Source: Periconia sp. R9002
Taxonomy: Eukaryota; Ascomycota; Dothideomycetes; Pleosporales; Periconiaceae
NCBI GenBank assembly: GCA_023627715.1
Contig: JAMAHW010000082.1
Location: forward strand, 124,001 to 188,000
Length of the DNA stretch: 64,000 nucleotides
Direction: 5' to 3'
Shown here one piece after another: positions 10,867 through 22,036 of this stretch. The position numbers and the translations under genes are program-made. The notes beneath the pieces are model-generated. The model saw nothing but the letters and a program-made list of their open reading frames with translations, was not told the origin of the DNA and did no database searches. The stretch's first letter is position 1. The number at the start of each line of letters is the position of its first letter.

Positions 10867-11660
10867 TTATCTCTTTTCAGCCAAAGGGGTTTCAGCTGCT
10901 GATGTCGACGGTGGCTGCAATGCAGAGGTTGGCGTCGTCTTCGATGAAGACTTGTGGTTCCCCGCCTGCGACTTATCTTCTGGTTTTTGGTGGCTTCCTT
11001 TCCCTCTCCAATATCCCAGCAACCCACTGGTATTCGAGTCGGGATGTCGCGCTTTAATCTCTTCCAATTCAGCCTTGACAGCTTTTAATTCAGCCTGTAG
11101 CTCCTCCACATCTTCACGGATGTCGTCACGCTGGTTTTGAGCCTTCCGCCTTTGACGCCACTGTTCGAAGACTATGACGCCAATGGCAACGGCGAAGAGG
11201 AACGTTTCTGCCACAAAATTGGCACCCGTTTCTATCGCTTTCGCTTCCGACAGAGGCCGTATCCGAGGTTTACTAGCTGCTTCAACCTTCTTTCTAGCAG
11301 CCTCCCTTTCTTGCTTCGTCATGTTCTCTTCCGCAATTGTTTCTGCTTCAGTTTTGACTGTCGGTGCCTGCGACTTCTGTCGAGCAGCTTCGGCGGCTTT
11401 GACTTCTTTCGCAATCTGCCGGTCAATGACTGCAGGATCTTGAAGTAGGCCCAGACGCATGCGCATATCAATGCGGTGCAGTCCTTGTGCAAAGCGAACA
11501 CAGAGTCTACGGAAACGTTCATGTTCGTGGGCATTACGCTTGATCTGGTTCTGGACAGGCCGTGAGCACCGTTTCAGGACAGCGAAATGGGACAGCGTAC
11601 GGCGATTGGCTTGGCCAATGTCCTCACAGCGAGCGAGGTGATCTTGAGAGTGAGGGACAT
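10867..11660 (-). CDS. OPA3: OPA3-like mitochondrial membrane protein
   Basis: Member of the OPA3 family (optic atrophy 3), associated with mitochondrial membranes. Exons 11660-11601 and 11550-10867, joined by a 50-nt phase-0 intron; 247 residues. The start gives the typical N-terminus MSLTLKITSLAVRTLAKPIA followed by NQIKRNAHEHERFRRLCV. The family core continues with LHRIDMRMRLGLL...IRPLSEAKAIETGANFVAE and a hydrophobic helix (TFLFAVAIGVIVFEQW). After it come a heptad-like coiled coil (residues about 165-200) and a Ser/Thr/Pro/Lys-rich tail, so it is longer than metazoan OPA3 (about 180 residues); fungal members often carry such tails. An Ala/Gln/Glu-rich insertion (about residues 60-100) separates the two halves of the domain. 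It shares a 421-bp divergent promoter with the polo kinase. Confidence 0.9.
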
Positions 11661-12081
11661 CGCGAACAGTGACGAGGTAAATCACGTAATTCTCGCGGCG
11701 TGGTCAAGTAGATCGTAGGCGGCGGAAGCTAAGGGGGTTTGAGGGGATCGCGTTCGAGGTCAATCTGTAAAAGACATGCGCGCAGAAAGCTCCAGCGTTT
11801 TCAGGAAAAAGATTGACAGAAAGATTCCTAAGAGGAATACAAAAAACAACGAATGCAATGATTCGTCGATACAAAGGTTCAATGGCCAAGGCTGCCTGCT
11901 GAATATGACGATGCCGATGCCGAGCTCGAGAATTTAGCGCAAAGCAGAGCTAACCGCATCCGGCCTAGCGTCGACGCTCACCGCGGAAACCATAACACTT
12001 GCACTGTTTACTCACACCAATATAGCTTCACACCTCCACCGCCTCGCTTGAGCTCCCTCAACCCTCAACCACCACCACCCA
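11661..12081. promoter_or_regulatory. Divergent promoter, OPA3 / polo kinase
   Basis: 421 bases between two divergent start codons. The side next to the kinase is CT/CA-rich (many CACC and CCTC runs just before the ATG), typical of fungal leaders. No specific factor site is claimed. Confidence 0.5.
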
Positions 12082-14847
12082 ATGTCTGCCTCCTCTATAC
12101 ACGCAGGCGCACCCCCAGAAGTGGTGCGCGATCCAGAGGGTTTGGAATATGAAACTGGACCACAGCTGGGCAAAGGTGGTTTCGCAATATGCCATCGCGC
12201 GAAGCTGCTGGGTCATGAGAGTCTTGGAAACACCACCGTCGCTTTGAAAATCGTCAAATCAAGAATGGAACCCCCCAAACTGGCACAAAAGGTGCATTGC
12301 CTCCACCATGTGCCCTTTCTTTGCTAACGTCGCGTAGTTTGTAACGGAACTTCAAATACACTCCAAACTATCACACCCCAACATCGTCGAGTTTTATCGC
12401 GCATTTTCGTTCGCACCGAGTACTTATGTTGTACTCGAGCTGTGCGAAAATGGCTCTCTTGCCGACGCTATCAAAAAGCGCAAATATTTTACCATGCCTG
12501 AGATTCGACGATTCATGATACAAACATGTGGCGCCATCAAATATTTACACCAGCGAAACATTGTGCACCGAGATCTGAAGACGGGGAACCTATTCCTCGA
12601 CCGGGACATGAACGTCAAGGTTGGAGATTTTGGCCTAGCTGCATTGCTTGTCAACCAGAGCGATTGGGGCGCAATTCGACGAACCACCATGTGTGGAACT
12701 CCAAACTACCTGGCTCCTGAAGTACTAGAGAAGACCGGAAAGGGCCATGATGAAAAGGTTGACCTATGGGCTATTGGTATCATGATGTGAGTAAATTCCA
12801 TCTGTCACTGCGAGCATCAGACACTGACCTTACCAGGTACACGCTTGCCGTTGGTAGAGCCCCCTTTCATGCTGCAAAGAAAGAAGACATCTACCGGAAA
12901 CTGAAGGCACGGGAGTACTCTTGGCCTGATATAGCCAAATGTGGGAACGAGATCACGGATGACCTGCGCGACATTGTCTCGCTTCTGCTTGTCCACGAAG
13001 ATGAACGCCCGACGCCGGATCAAATTGTGGCTCATCCTTTCTTTAAGTTTGGATACATTCCTTTGACGCTGGAAAGTGCATGCACCTCTCGCATTCCGAA
13101 GTGGTCCAAGATACGACCTCCGACACCCGCAATGCTCAAACGAGGCTATACAGACGAATGGTGGGCATTGTGCAAAGCGTCCGCTGTTGGAGAATATGAG
13201 CCTGGGAAGTCATTTGGGGCATATGGCAGCAGGAGAAACAAAACTGTAGCACGAGACTGCCAGAAGGAGATTGAATCCGGAAAGCAACCCAATATTCCGT
13301 TCGCCAAGGATGTTGTATACCTTCCATTTCCCGCACGAGTTCAGTGGCCGTTCCAGGGAGCCACCGGCCTGAGCGACATAACAGAAGAGAAAGAATCGTC
13401 ATCTGAAGGAACAGCACTGGTAGAAACGACAGGGAACGACCGAGGGAAAGGACGTATACCGCGTACCTCGAGGAGGGAAGAGCCCATGCCTACCTTGAAA
13501 GAGAACATTGAGCCGTCACCTGAAGTAGTTGCAAGCCGGAGAGTGGTTGATAAACAACCAGCGCGGATAAGAGCTGTTCGGAAAATATCAAACCCAGGCC
13601 GAGTGACAGCAGCTACAGCACCTATGGCGGTTCCTTTGCGAGTCCCTAAGGACAGTCGCTCCGTTCAGCGTACGAAATCCACGAAAGAGTCCTCAAAACA
13701 AAAGCAGCCAGAACAAGTCGAACAGGAAATCCTTCAAGGGCGCCTGGCGAAATCCACCTCGCGATCGTCGCAGAAGAGTAGTGTCTCAGCTCCCAAACCA
13801 GCAGCGCAGCAGTCAACAGCAGCTCGTGGCGCTTCTCTTCTCCGCATTGTAGGTCCGGAAATCCCAGCGAGTGATCCAGAGTCGACATTGGCTCAATTGG
13901 AAACATTCCGCCACAATTTACAGCGCGCATTAGAACGACAACCATATCAATCCAGGCGCGAGAAACCGCCACAGCTTCCATTTGTCACGAAATGGGTAGA
14001 CTATTCGCGGAAGTACGGTGTTGGATATGTGCTTGACGACGGCAGTGTAGGGTGCATGACAACAGCCACTGAGTCATTCCCTGTCACGATAGCCTTCGTA
14101 ACTAATGGGGTCCATCATCTTAAAGCAATGTCCAAAAACGCCGAATACCTTAAAGACATACCGATACAATTGTATGCAGCCCCGAAGAAGAATAAAGGGA
14201 TGGCCGGCGTGGAGATCATCGACCAACGACGAAAAGACGATATTCGATGGAATTGGCAAAAGTTCGCAAAGTACATGTGTATGCAACTGGGTGAGGAAGA
14301 CATGCGTATGAGAGATATTGAGCGACCAAACTTTGTAAAGTTTTATCAACGCCTGGGTAACCTGGGAATCTGGGGCTTCGACGATGGTTCTTTCCAGGTA
14401 AGTGATGTGTTTCTCTCTTTCATCACATAGCTGACATGCCTGAAACAGTTCAACTTCCCTGACCATACCAAACTGGTTCTCTCCTCAGACGCCAAATATG
14501 GAAAGTTTGTTTGCATGCCTGTAGAAGCTACCAAAATCTTGAAAGAGACCGGTGACGTACCGTGGCACTATGTTCGGCGCCGTGAAACGCTGTATGGTTC
14601 TCTCCAGCAGCTCATGTACGGGTCCGCCGGCAAGGAAGAAGATTCGTACAAAGCCCTCACCGAAGGGAACGGATTGCGGAGCAAGATCGAGTTTATTCAC
14701 AGCTTTCTCTCGGAATGGATAGACGGAGGCGGCCTTGGGTGTCTTGTTGACATCAAGAGTTGGGAGTGGAAAGGCCCCCAGCTGAATTGCGATCCCAAGA
14801 GGCGTGACTGGTCTAGTGTTGGTCGTTACGGTGGTGATGTTTTCTAA
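12082..14847 (+). CDS. CDC5: Polo-like kinase
   Basis: Mitotic Ser/Thr kinase controlling spindle, septation and mitotic exit. Exons 12082-12291, 12338-12786, 12837-14397 and 14449-14847; phases agree; 872 residues. The kinase domain (about 25-300) shows the Gly loop LGKGGFA, VALKIVK with the catalytic Lys, HRDLKTGNLFL, DFGLAALL, and the activation segment RRTTMCGTPNYLAPE. A long, basic, Ser-rich linker (about 345-600) precedes the polo-box domain. Polo box 1 starts near 602 with FVTKWVDYSRKYGVGYVL; its Trp matches the phosphopeptide-binding Trp of human PLK1. Polo box 2 contains FPDHTKLVL, keeping the His-x-Lys pair (H538/K540 in PLK1). The protein is longer than human PLK1 (603) because of the linker and C-terminal extension, as in other filamentous fungi. 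One polo kinase per genome is usual. Confidence 0.95.
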
Positions 14848-15517
14848 GCCTCAGGGTTCCTGCATATATCCTCTGGGTTCCTAAGCATGATGATTGTTTC
14901 AAGCAAGGGAAGGCGTTGCAGGCGAGCGGCATTTGTGTATCTTCCTCTCGTTTCCTGCATTTTGCATTGAGCACGGCGTCTTGGTTTTATGACGATTCTA
15001 TCAGTCTTTTCTTGCGCGCTCGCTCTTTACCAAGTTGCATATTTATTCGGCGTACATAGTGATGGGCGGTGGGGTTGTATTGGGAACGAATACATAGCAC
15101 GCAGTTACAGCTCAAAGCTATTCAATGATCACCTTATTATTCTGTCGAAAGAGCCTCCTTATGTTATGTTCTCGCTCGACATGTATCAAAAACTAGATAT
15201 GTATCAGACTCGAGTATATAAAAGTTCAAAGTTTCTCTCAATGTCCAGGGAATGATCTCGAGGCTTACCCCGCCCCCACTAGAGGCCCTGAAGCTGTTAG
15301 CGGAGCTCCAACGCTATCCCTGCAGGCTCCCCAATAATCAACTCTAAGCCCATGTCTGTCACCTCTCCCTGCTCTTATATCGATGTTGACCATATACAGT
15401 CTCTTCCGCATCTTCTTCGAACTGTTATATCCATGTTACCTAAGAGTTCACTTTGAGCTCTTATAGCACCGTACTCTGGCCATCAGTCTCCAAACAACTA
15501 CTACTTACACCCACCAC
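14848..15517. other. Intergenic, after polo kinase
   Basis: Contains the kinase 3' region and the promoter of the next rightward gene. An ATG frame at 14989-15255 begins with a hydrophobic run but is probably chance (see rejected items). Confidence 0.5.
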
Positions 15518-16735
15518 ATGCCATCACCAACTCGACAAGATGACGCGCTCCTCGCTCGCCTGAATGCTCTTAAGAAATCAAGCGTCAGCTTCTCAACCAC
15601 GCCTCTGCTTGGTGATTCATTGTCTACCACCTCACCGCCATCTACAAACTCTACCGACGACCTGGCGGCACGCTTCGCCCGGCTCGGTTCCGCATCACCC
15701 TCAAGTTCACCTAAGCCCTCGCGAACATCGTCATCCGCGAATTCGGGTGCACCAATCACAGCGCCCGGTGCACCCAGCTATTTGGAGGGTATAGCAGAAG
15801 GCATCGGCGGTAGTGGCGGAATAGAGCCAAACGCGGAAAATGATAATAGCATAGATGAATTGATGGCATATTTGGGGCCGAGGGAGCAGTGGGACGTGAG
15901 CCAAGCGGAGCTGAAGGATGTGAGCATTCTAGTAAAGGAGATCAGGAAGGCACTTCCTGGGATACAAGAGGGCAAAGGACAAAGGAGGCGAGTAGGCGAA
16001 CAGAAGAAAGATGATTTGGCGGATTGGGAGAACGTGGAAATTGATGTGGAGAAAGAAGACGTGAGAGTAGGCATGGAAGAGGACGATGAGGACGACGGCG
16101 ATGATGAAGAAAGGGGGAAGAATAAGATGACCGAGGCTGAGGAGGCGGACGATGTTATTGCAAGGGTAATGGCGGAGTTGGAGATCAGCAGAAAGTACGG
16201 CCCACCTTCTCCAGATGCCGACAATGAGTCCGACTCGGACGAAAACGAAGGTGTCGATAGTAAAGGGAATCGAAAACCTCCACAAAACAGGGCCGAGCCA
16301 GAGAAAGAAGATGTAAGACCAAGTCATGATGACGAAACCAAGGATGAAGGCGATCTCGCACTCCCTTCAGCACCATCATCCATCCCTCAAACCTCCGTTC
16401 AAGATCAAGCCCTCGAAGATTCTCTCGCGGCCCGCCTCGCCGCGCTCTCCTCCCCTTCTCAACCCCAAACAAATTCCCTTGGCCTACCCTCCGCGCCTTC
16501 ATTCCACCCTGCAAAGAAACCGCCCAGGGTTCAAGCCACACTGGACGAGGACGAGACGGAGACATGGTGTTGCATATGCACAGATGATGCCGCGTTACGA
16601 TGTCTTGGCTGTGACGGCGATCTGTACTGCCAGCGATGCTGGATGGTGGGACATAGAGGGGAGAGTGCTGGTATCGAGGAGAGGATGCACAAGGCTGTGC
16701 TGTATTCGAAGAAGAAGAAGGAAGCTGCTGCTTAG
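15518..16735 (+). CDS. ANCHR/ZFYVE19-like zinc-finger protein
   Basis: Single exon, 405 residues. The C-terminus is a cysteine-rich zinc module (WCCICTDDAALRC...CDGDLYCQRCW...GH) like the one ending ANCHR (ZFYVE19), which in animals holds VPS4 in the abscission (NoCut) checkpoint. Supporting this, the protein carries MIM1-like ESCRT helices of the form LxxRLxxL: DDALLARLNALKK near residues 8-20, DDLAARFARLG near 47-58, and EDSLAARLAALSS around residue 300; the first fits the MIM1 consensus exactly. Another helix (ADDVIARVMAELEIS) is similar. Between them the chain is disordered and strongly acidic (EEDDEDDGDDEERG). The function in fungi, probably ESCRT-III/Vps4-related cytokinesis or sorting, is inferred from animal data. 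A few fungal orthologues are annotated only as hypothetical. Confidence 0.8.
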   Translation: MPSPTRQDDALLARLNALKKSSVSFSTTPLLGDSLSTTSPPSTNSTDDLAARFARLGSASPSSSPKPSRTSSSANSGAPITAPGAPSYLEGIAEGIGGSGGIEPNAENDNSIDELMAYLGPREQWDVSQAELKDVSILVKEIRKALPGIQEGKGQRRRVGEQKKDDLADWENVEIDVEKEDVRVGMEEDDEDDGDDEERGKNKMTEAEEADDVIARVMAELEISRKYGPPSPDADNESDSDENEGVDSKGNRKPPQNRAEPEKEDVRPSHDDETKDEGDLALPSAPSSIPQTSVQDQALEDSLAARLAALSSPSQPQTNSLGLPSAPSFHPAKKPPRVQATLDEDETETWCCICTDDAALRCLGCDGDLYCQRCWMVGHRGESAGIEERMHKAVLYSKKKKEAAA

Positions 16736-18279
16736 TGACTGGTTACTGATTTAATAGATATCCTTGATTTTTTTTTTTTCAGTAAAGAGAGACTGAAGCA
16801 AAGAGGGTGGAATGAATAAATTCGTTGCATACAAAGTTCCACTTGCTAGTAGACGTGAAAGTAACGATGTAGATTGTATCTTTCGTTCAACGGGTCATTG
16901 TCATGCATAGAACTCAAAGACACAACCTTATATTTTTCGAGGGATAGATACACAGAATAGGCTGAGCACTTTGCTCTAGCTAGAGAAAAACGGGTAGAAC
17001 GGCGTATTGCCTGTGTCCATTCACACGCTAGGCAGCTAGGGGGGGATTCAAAGTCTTGTTATGTCAAAGAGAGATTGTGATGGGTGTTCAACGTTTCCTA
17101 TCAAACCATCAATTCATTGTATACAAAGGAGTACTCGAGAATTGTTGACACACCATGCCATCTCCCAGCCGAGTTGTAATTTTGCTTTCCAAAGCCAGTA
17201 GGTGATAGAGAATCATTAAAATTGATTCCAGGCGATATATGCAATAGTATATTTGAAAGATGCTGTCTTATAACTGCATGTCTCTCCTCACTTGAAGAAG
17301 GCTTTGCCTTAATTTGTCTCACTGATGCATATTATTGAAAATCAACATGAGCGACTATCTTACCGTTCCCTTTCTAAAAATACTCTATAAGATGTCGAGG
17401 TTATATGTCAAAGTTTCTTTTATAAGCTATTATGAAGGCTTCCGCCCAGACAGAAAGGATAAGTCTAAAAAATGATATCAAACTTCGCAAGTAACATAGC
17501 CACTACATGGATTGGCTTCGTATACAGAAATTAGGAAAAGTAAAACTTTTAGGGTTTATCTTTGTACATACTATTCTGCGGATGACCTAGACATAACATT
17601 ACATACACAGTTCTCTCACACCCCCTCCGTCCTCAGGATTAGTAAGTATACTACGACCACCTATACGACAGCGCACCCAACGGTCCTACAGAACATTTAA
17701 AGTCCGCATATATAGATATTCATCTCATACTCTTTTGCGTACTTAGACTAGACACAAATTCAACCAATAATGCCATTACAAAATCAAACATGGTATACTA
17801 CATAACACACTGGATTGTGTATCCGGTGGGTGATGTTGATGTAAAGCGCGTTGATTGCAATTGTCTCTCCCTTCTGATCCTCGTTCCGGAACATGCTAGC
17901 CATCCTTTTTTGATGACCTTGAAATTATTGCTAGGAAGCCGGTAATCTCTCACTGTGAGTCGAGAGTGCATGTGCCGAATTTTGGAGGCCACAAGAAGTA
18001 CGGAAGCTTCTTGTTTATCGCAATGCTGCTCCCCAGACGCCAAAGTAGATCATGAAGTGTGCCCTAGGCCAGCTACCTGGACACTGTTTGTAGCTAGGTA
18101 AGTATTTTGTTTGTGTTTTGCGTTGGGGCAGTTGAATTCTGTCAACCTCCAAACATGTCTCAGTCCGCCGGTTTTAGCTGAAGTTTCTCATCAAATTCGA
18201 TAGTACTCAAGGCTGTTCGTGGGCAACTAGCTGACTGGCTGGCTTGTCCGCCTTGTGCTCCTCCAAACCAAGTTAAAGA
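16736..18279. other. Intergenic, convergent, AT-rich
   Basis: About 1.5 kb between two convergent genes. Visibly richer in A and T than the flanking genes, with a poly-T run near 16770. Only short frames on both strands; no tRNA, transposon remnant or repeat recognised. Confidence 0.5.
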
Positions 18280-18990
18280 TCAAGAGTTAATCTGTCGCTG
18301 ATGGCACTTCAAGCACCATGCATCACCATCTTCTCCTACTTCAACGATGCACCTATTGCATATGGCTGTCGAGCATGTGATGCACTCCCTAGCGCATATG
18401 AAGCAGGTGCGCCCTTCGCAATGTTTGCATTCCATATAATTTTCTAGATCTTGCTTCCGTTTTGGGACTGAGCGGCAGGAGTGACAAGGCCGGAGGTCTA
18501 TGCCGGTGTTTGAGTTGTGGGTATTTGTTTTAGCTTGGACCGACGTAGGGCTTGGCTCGACATCCATGAAGTTGGATGGTTGTTTGTGAAGTTTCGGGTA
18601 TGACCGTCGAGTTTGTTTCACAGGTCGCCACTCGGTATCGACGTAGGTAGGTGTAGCAATATCTAGCGAAAAGGTTCGTTCGGTATTAATAGGAGAATGA
18701 GAATAACGAGATTGGAGTTTGAGGTTCTGGCCGATTGGAGATGATTGCGACGGGGAACAACTGGTACAAGTGATATTAGCTTAGCAGAGGTTAGAGTTGA
18801 GGGAGAAGCCATACCGAACATCGGTTTTCTCGGAGTCGTCCTCTGCCCGTCGTTTCCGCTTTCCTAGCCCCGCCGTATGCTGCGTATTTGTCATGCCGTC
18901 GTCCCACGTATGGCTGGTGGTACAAATGGGAAAATCCAGGCGCTCGTATGGGATATTGGAACCGAAGAGGTCGGAGGTGATATACACCAT
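18280..18990 (-). CDS. Uncharacterised cysteine-rich (zinc-binding) protein
   Basis: I do not recognise the family. Exons 18990-18815 and 18760-18280; the 54-nt intron (GTATGG...CAG) splits an Arg codon; 218 residues. N-terminus MVYITSDLFGSNIPYERLDF, then a basic stretch GLGKRKRRAEDD that could be a nuclear signal. A Ser/Thr-rich middle leads to a C-terminal module with about 14 cysteines in CxxC-type spacing: CHSC, CKHCEGRTCFIC, ECITCSTAICNRC and WCLKCH. The spacing suggests two or more cross-braced zinc sites, in the RING/PHD/B-box style, but does not match a standard RING. A chromatin or ubiquitin role would be conjecture. It stands alone, with an AT-rich gap downstream. Confidence 0.75.
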
Positions 18991-19749
18991 GATGGGGCGG
19001 CGCACGTGCGACGATGTTTGTGTGGAGAAGAGCGACACGCAGTGTAAAGCGTGCGCGTTTGTTTGATTAGAAGGAGCGTCCGGTAGAATCAATGGACGCA
19101 GCTGGGCCGAGAATATAACGATAACGCTTGGACGATGGACAATTATTTCAAGTGAAAGATAAGAACAAATAAACGAGGGAAGAAGGAGGCGCAAGCAACC
19201 GGTCGGACGGCAGGCGTGCAATTGGACAGGAGTGTGGTGTGGTGGGTGGTGGGTGGTGGTTGGTGGTGGTGGTGGAAGTAATAGTTGTTGTTGTCGCCTC
19301 TAGAAAGACCCAGGCACAGGAACAGGAACAGCAACCACTAGCGTCATGCAGGCAGACATTGGCCGCCCAATCAACAGCATCGAACGCCAGGCAGGGCCTC
19401 TTTCACGTGGGTGCCAGACGAATCCACACCTGCGCAGGGGGGTCCGCTCGGTACATAGTGAGCCCTGTGCTCCGCACCCTCATCACCCTCATTGCACTCA
19501 ACAACAACAACTAGGTATGCGCATATACATATACGTTCGCTGACGATCTGGTATTCTGTTTTCTGGCATTGCTTCCCGACAAACATAACACATAAAGTCC
19601 AACTCCCGTTGTTCGCTATGTCGAGTGCGCCTTCTCGACTCTTACAATCCTACCGATAACCATCTTGAATAAAACTCCCGCTCGCGTCTTGAATTGTGAA
19701 TATACATCGCTCCTCTTGTGCTTGATATCCGGAGGGAAGCTGTATATTC
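18991..19749. promoter_or_regulatory. Divergent promoter, Cys-rich gene / ELMO gene
   Basis: 759 bases between divergent start codons. Contains a G-rich (TGG/TGGG) tract listed separately and CAACAACAACAA just upstream of the ELMO leader. Open frames crossing this region are low complexity. Confidence 0.5.
19231..19275 (+). repeat. TGG/TGGG-rich tract
   Basis: About 45 bases on the plus strand made almost only of G and T, with three GGG runs and many GG pairs (GTGTGGTGTGGTGGGTGGTG and onward). Such tracts can form G-quadruplexes; here it lies about 240 bases upstream of the divergent gene's ATG at 18990 and about 475 upstream of the ELMO ATG. Confidence 0.7.
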
Positions 19750-22036
19750 ATGGAGAACCCGAACGTTGCGGAGCTCGTGGAGCGGCTTGGGGGTGACGAA
19801 GAATCGGTGCGCAAAATGGCAGTCTTTAAACTGCAGAGTGCCATCGGGGACCCTTCGTTCGCTGACGTCTTCATTCAAGAAGGGGGATTGCCCAAGCTGC
19901 GCTTCTTGGCCCTACATTCGACAGGAAACACCTTGGCTTACTGCCTGACCTCTCTATCGCGCCTTCTCGAACTTGACAAAGGCTGGGACCATGTCACCGA
20001 CGACCTCATCAAGCGGGTTAGTGCCTGTCTTGTAGCCACCGCCTGATGCTCGATTCACTAACAACATCTGCTGGGTAGATTGTCGAATTGGTGGTCGCGC
20101 AACCTCTCGTGAACGTCAATCGGGGCGCCATGTCAGTGCTGGCTGCTATTGTCGGAAATCCCTCGCATCGGCACTCGCAACCAAGTGCTACCGGCTTTCA
20201 ACGCCTCAAGCCCATAGTCGAATCGCACCCCCAATTTCTACCTTCGCTTGTCGAGAAGATGACATCGGCCGACCATGCCCTTTGCGCCAATTCTCTGCAA
20301 CTTATAAATTCGCTGATGCGCGACGCCATCGCAAATGATGCCGAGTTTGAATGGCCAAAATTTATCAAACAATTGCAGGAATTGGGTGTCATCAAGAGCG
20401 TATACGGATTGATGCAGAGTTCGGCTGTTCAGGATTTGGCACACCCTCTCCTCGAGTTCCAGTCGTTGACAAAGGTGCTGTTGAGGAAATGGAGATATGA
20501 GCAAGTGGATCTGGAAAAAGCCGAGCACCGGAGGGCCATGCGGGGGCTGCACGTTGCCAGTAACCCAGACCAGACAGGAACTGACCCAAAAGGCAGCAAG
20601 AAGGCAAGCCCAACCAAGTGGAGGCGGGTAGGTTTTCAAACCGAATCACCCACATCCGAATTTCAAACTACAGGCTTCTTGGGTCTCATGGACCTAACCG
20701 ACTTCGTCTATAAGAACGAGGACGGTTTCCAGAAGTTATTGCTCGAGCAATCTGCTGAACCACTTGATCAACGCTGCCCAATCGCTCGTGCAAGTCTTGC
20801 TGTGACGTCTATCCTATATGATCATTTCGATGTGGAAAAGTTGGATGACACAGAGAACAACAGATACACAGTGGTAGTATCACGAGCCAATTTCGACAGA
20901 GCCTTTAAGCCACTGCTTCTACATTGGTCAAGGCTACATACAAGCGGCCTGAACGCCTTCATTCGGCTATGGAAGGCGGCAGGGGCACAGTCTGAGGACT
21001 TTAACAACATCATGGACCTTGTGCGGATACTGATAGAGCAGATTGTCGGTCAGGCTCCCCGCACGAAGGAGATCAAGGATGTCGAAGAAGAGCTAGTGGA
21101 ATTCGACATTCGGCGACTTCGAGAATTGCAGATGGAGTTGCTCGAGCTCACTTATGAAGGTGCCTGGGGTCATCATCTACGGTATGACAACCTGCACCCG
21201 TTTCATCACCACAACGCTAATGTATGGCAGGCAAGTCCGTGATGAACTCAATCACGAAGCGCTGCAATTTGTCAAGGAACAACGCATTCGTTGTCTTCTA
21301 CAGGGTGCTTGGTTTCCACAGACGGTGGCAGGTAACAGTGCAGAGGGTGCCTCAGTGGCAAACAAGAGCCAGAACCGAAACGCGGTCACGTCGTGGCGAT
21401 TTGTCCGACTATCGCATAATAGGCGCCATTTGCATTATGCGGATTTTGAGGAGAGGACGTCTGCGGACCCCAGGCTGGATGCCTTGCAGGAAAAGAGTGA
21501 GTGCCATATTTTTACGTTTGACGCTGGCTGCGACGGCAGGCTAGTGTACGCGCCATGGCTGACCTGGAGATGCAGTTGATCTTTCGCTGGTGTCCTCGGT
21601 GGTGAGCAACGTGTCGGCCTCGGCCCCGTCTTCGTCTTCGTCGGACAGCACGCTTACCATGCTGCGGGAACCGGCGGTCGCGTCTACGTCGACGAAAATC
21701 ACCATACACGGCTGGGCGCCCGGAGCGAACCACAGCCGGCAGAAGTCAGACGCTTCCAAGCATACGCAAAAAGAAATGGTCCTTCTGCAACTGCACCCTC
21801 AAAGCCACACGCTGGCGTCTGAATTTCTCGACGGACTGCTCATGCTGTTAAATCAGCAGCCGATTACGGCGGATACCAACAAACTGGTCAACCTGATCGG
21901 CGGCTACGGGCTCAAAATCCGACTGCTCAACGTGCGCTACGAGGACGTTGGCATGGAGGAGCCCACGCTCCCGAGTCGCGAGGGATTAGAAGACGACTAT
22001 TACTACGATATTGGTGGGATGGAAGCCGGGGTGTGA
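19750..22036 (+). CDS. ELMO/CED-12 family protein (Lmo1-like)
   Basis: Fungal relative of ELMO, the partner of DOCK-type GEFs. In yeast, Lmo1 works with Dck1 on the Rho GTPase Rho5; that role is inferred here. Exons 19750-20016, 20079-21181, 21231-21496 and 21576-22036; 698 residues, phases agree. The N-terminal half is an armadillo-like helical repeat region (VAELVERLGGDEESVRKMAV...). The ELMO domain core is clear: TKWRRVGFQTESPTSEF followed by TTGFLGLMDLTDFV and, later, CPIARASLAVTSILYDHF. The C-terminal half contains a PH-like segment (RCLLQGAWF...WRFVRLSHNRRHLHYADF), as in ELMO proteins, then a Ser-rich linker and a final helical region. A GT-AG pair inside the ELMO core (20628-20673) is not a real intron, because removing its 46 bases breaks the frame. 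Confidence 0.9.

Noticed and set aside
14989..15255. ATG frame with a hydrophobic start after the polo kinase
   Set aside because: 88 codons in the 3' region of the kinase and AT-rich; the leader resembles a signal peptide, but the rest has no cysteine pattern or conserved-looking block, so a small secreted protein is not supported.
20628..20673. GT...AG pair of 46 nt inside the ELMO core
   Set aside because: Removing it shifts the frame and deletes the conserved GFQTESPTSEF segment. Kept as coding.
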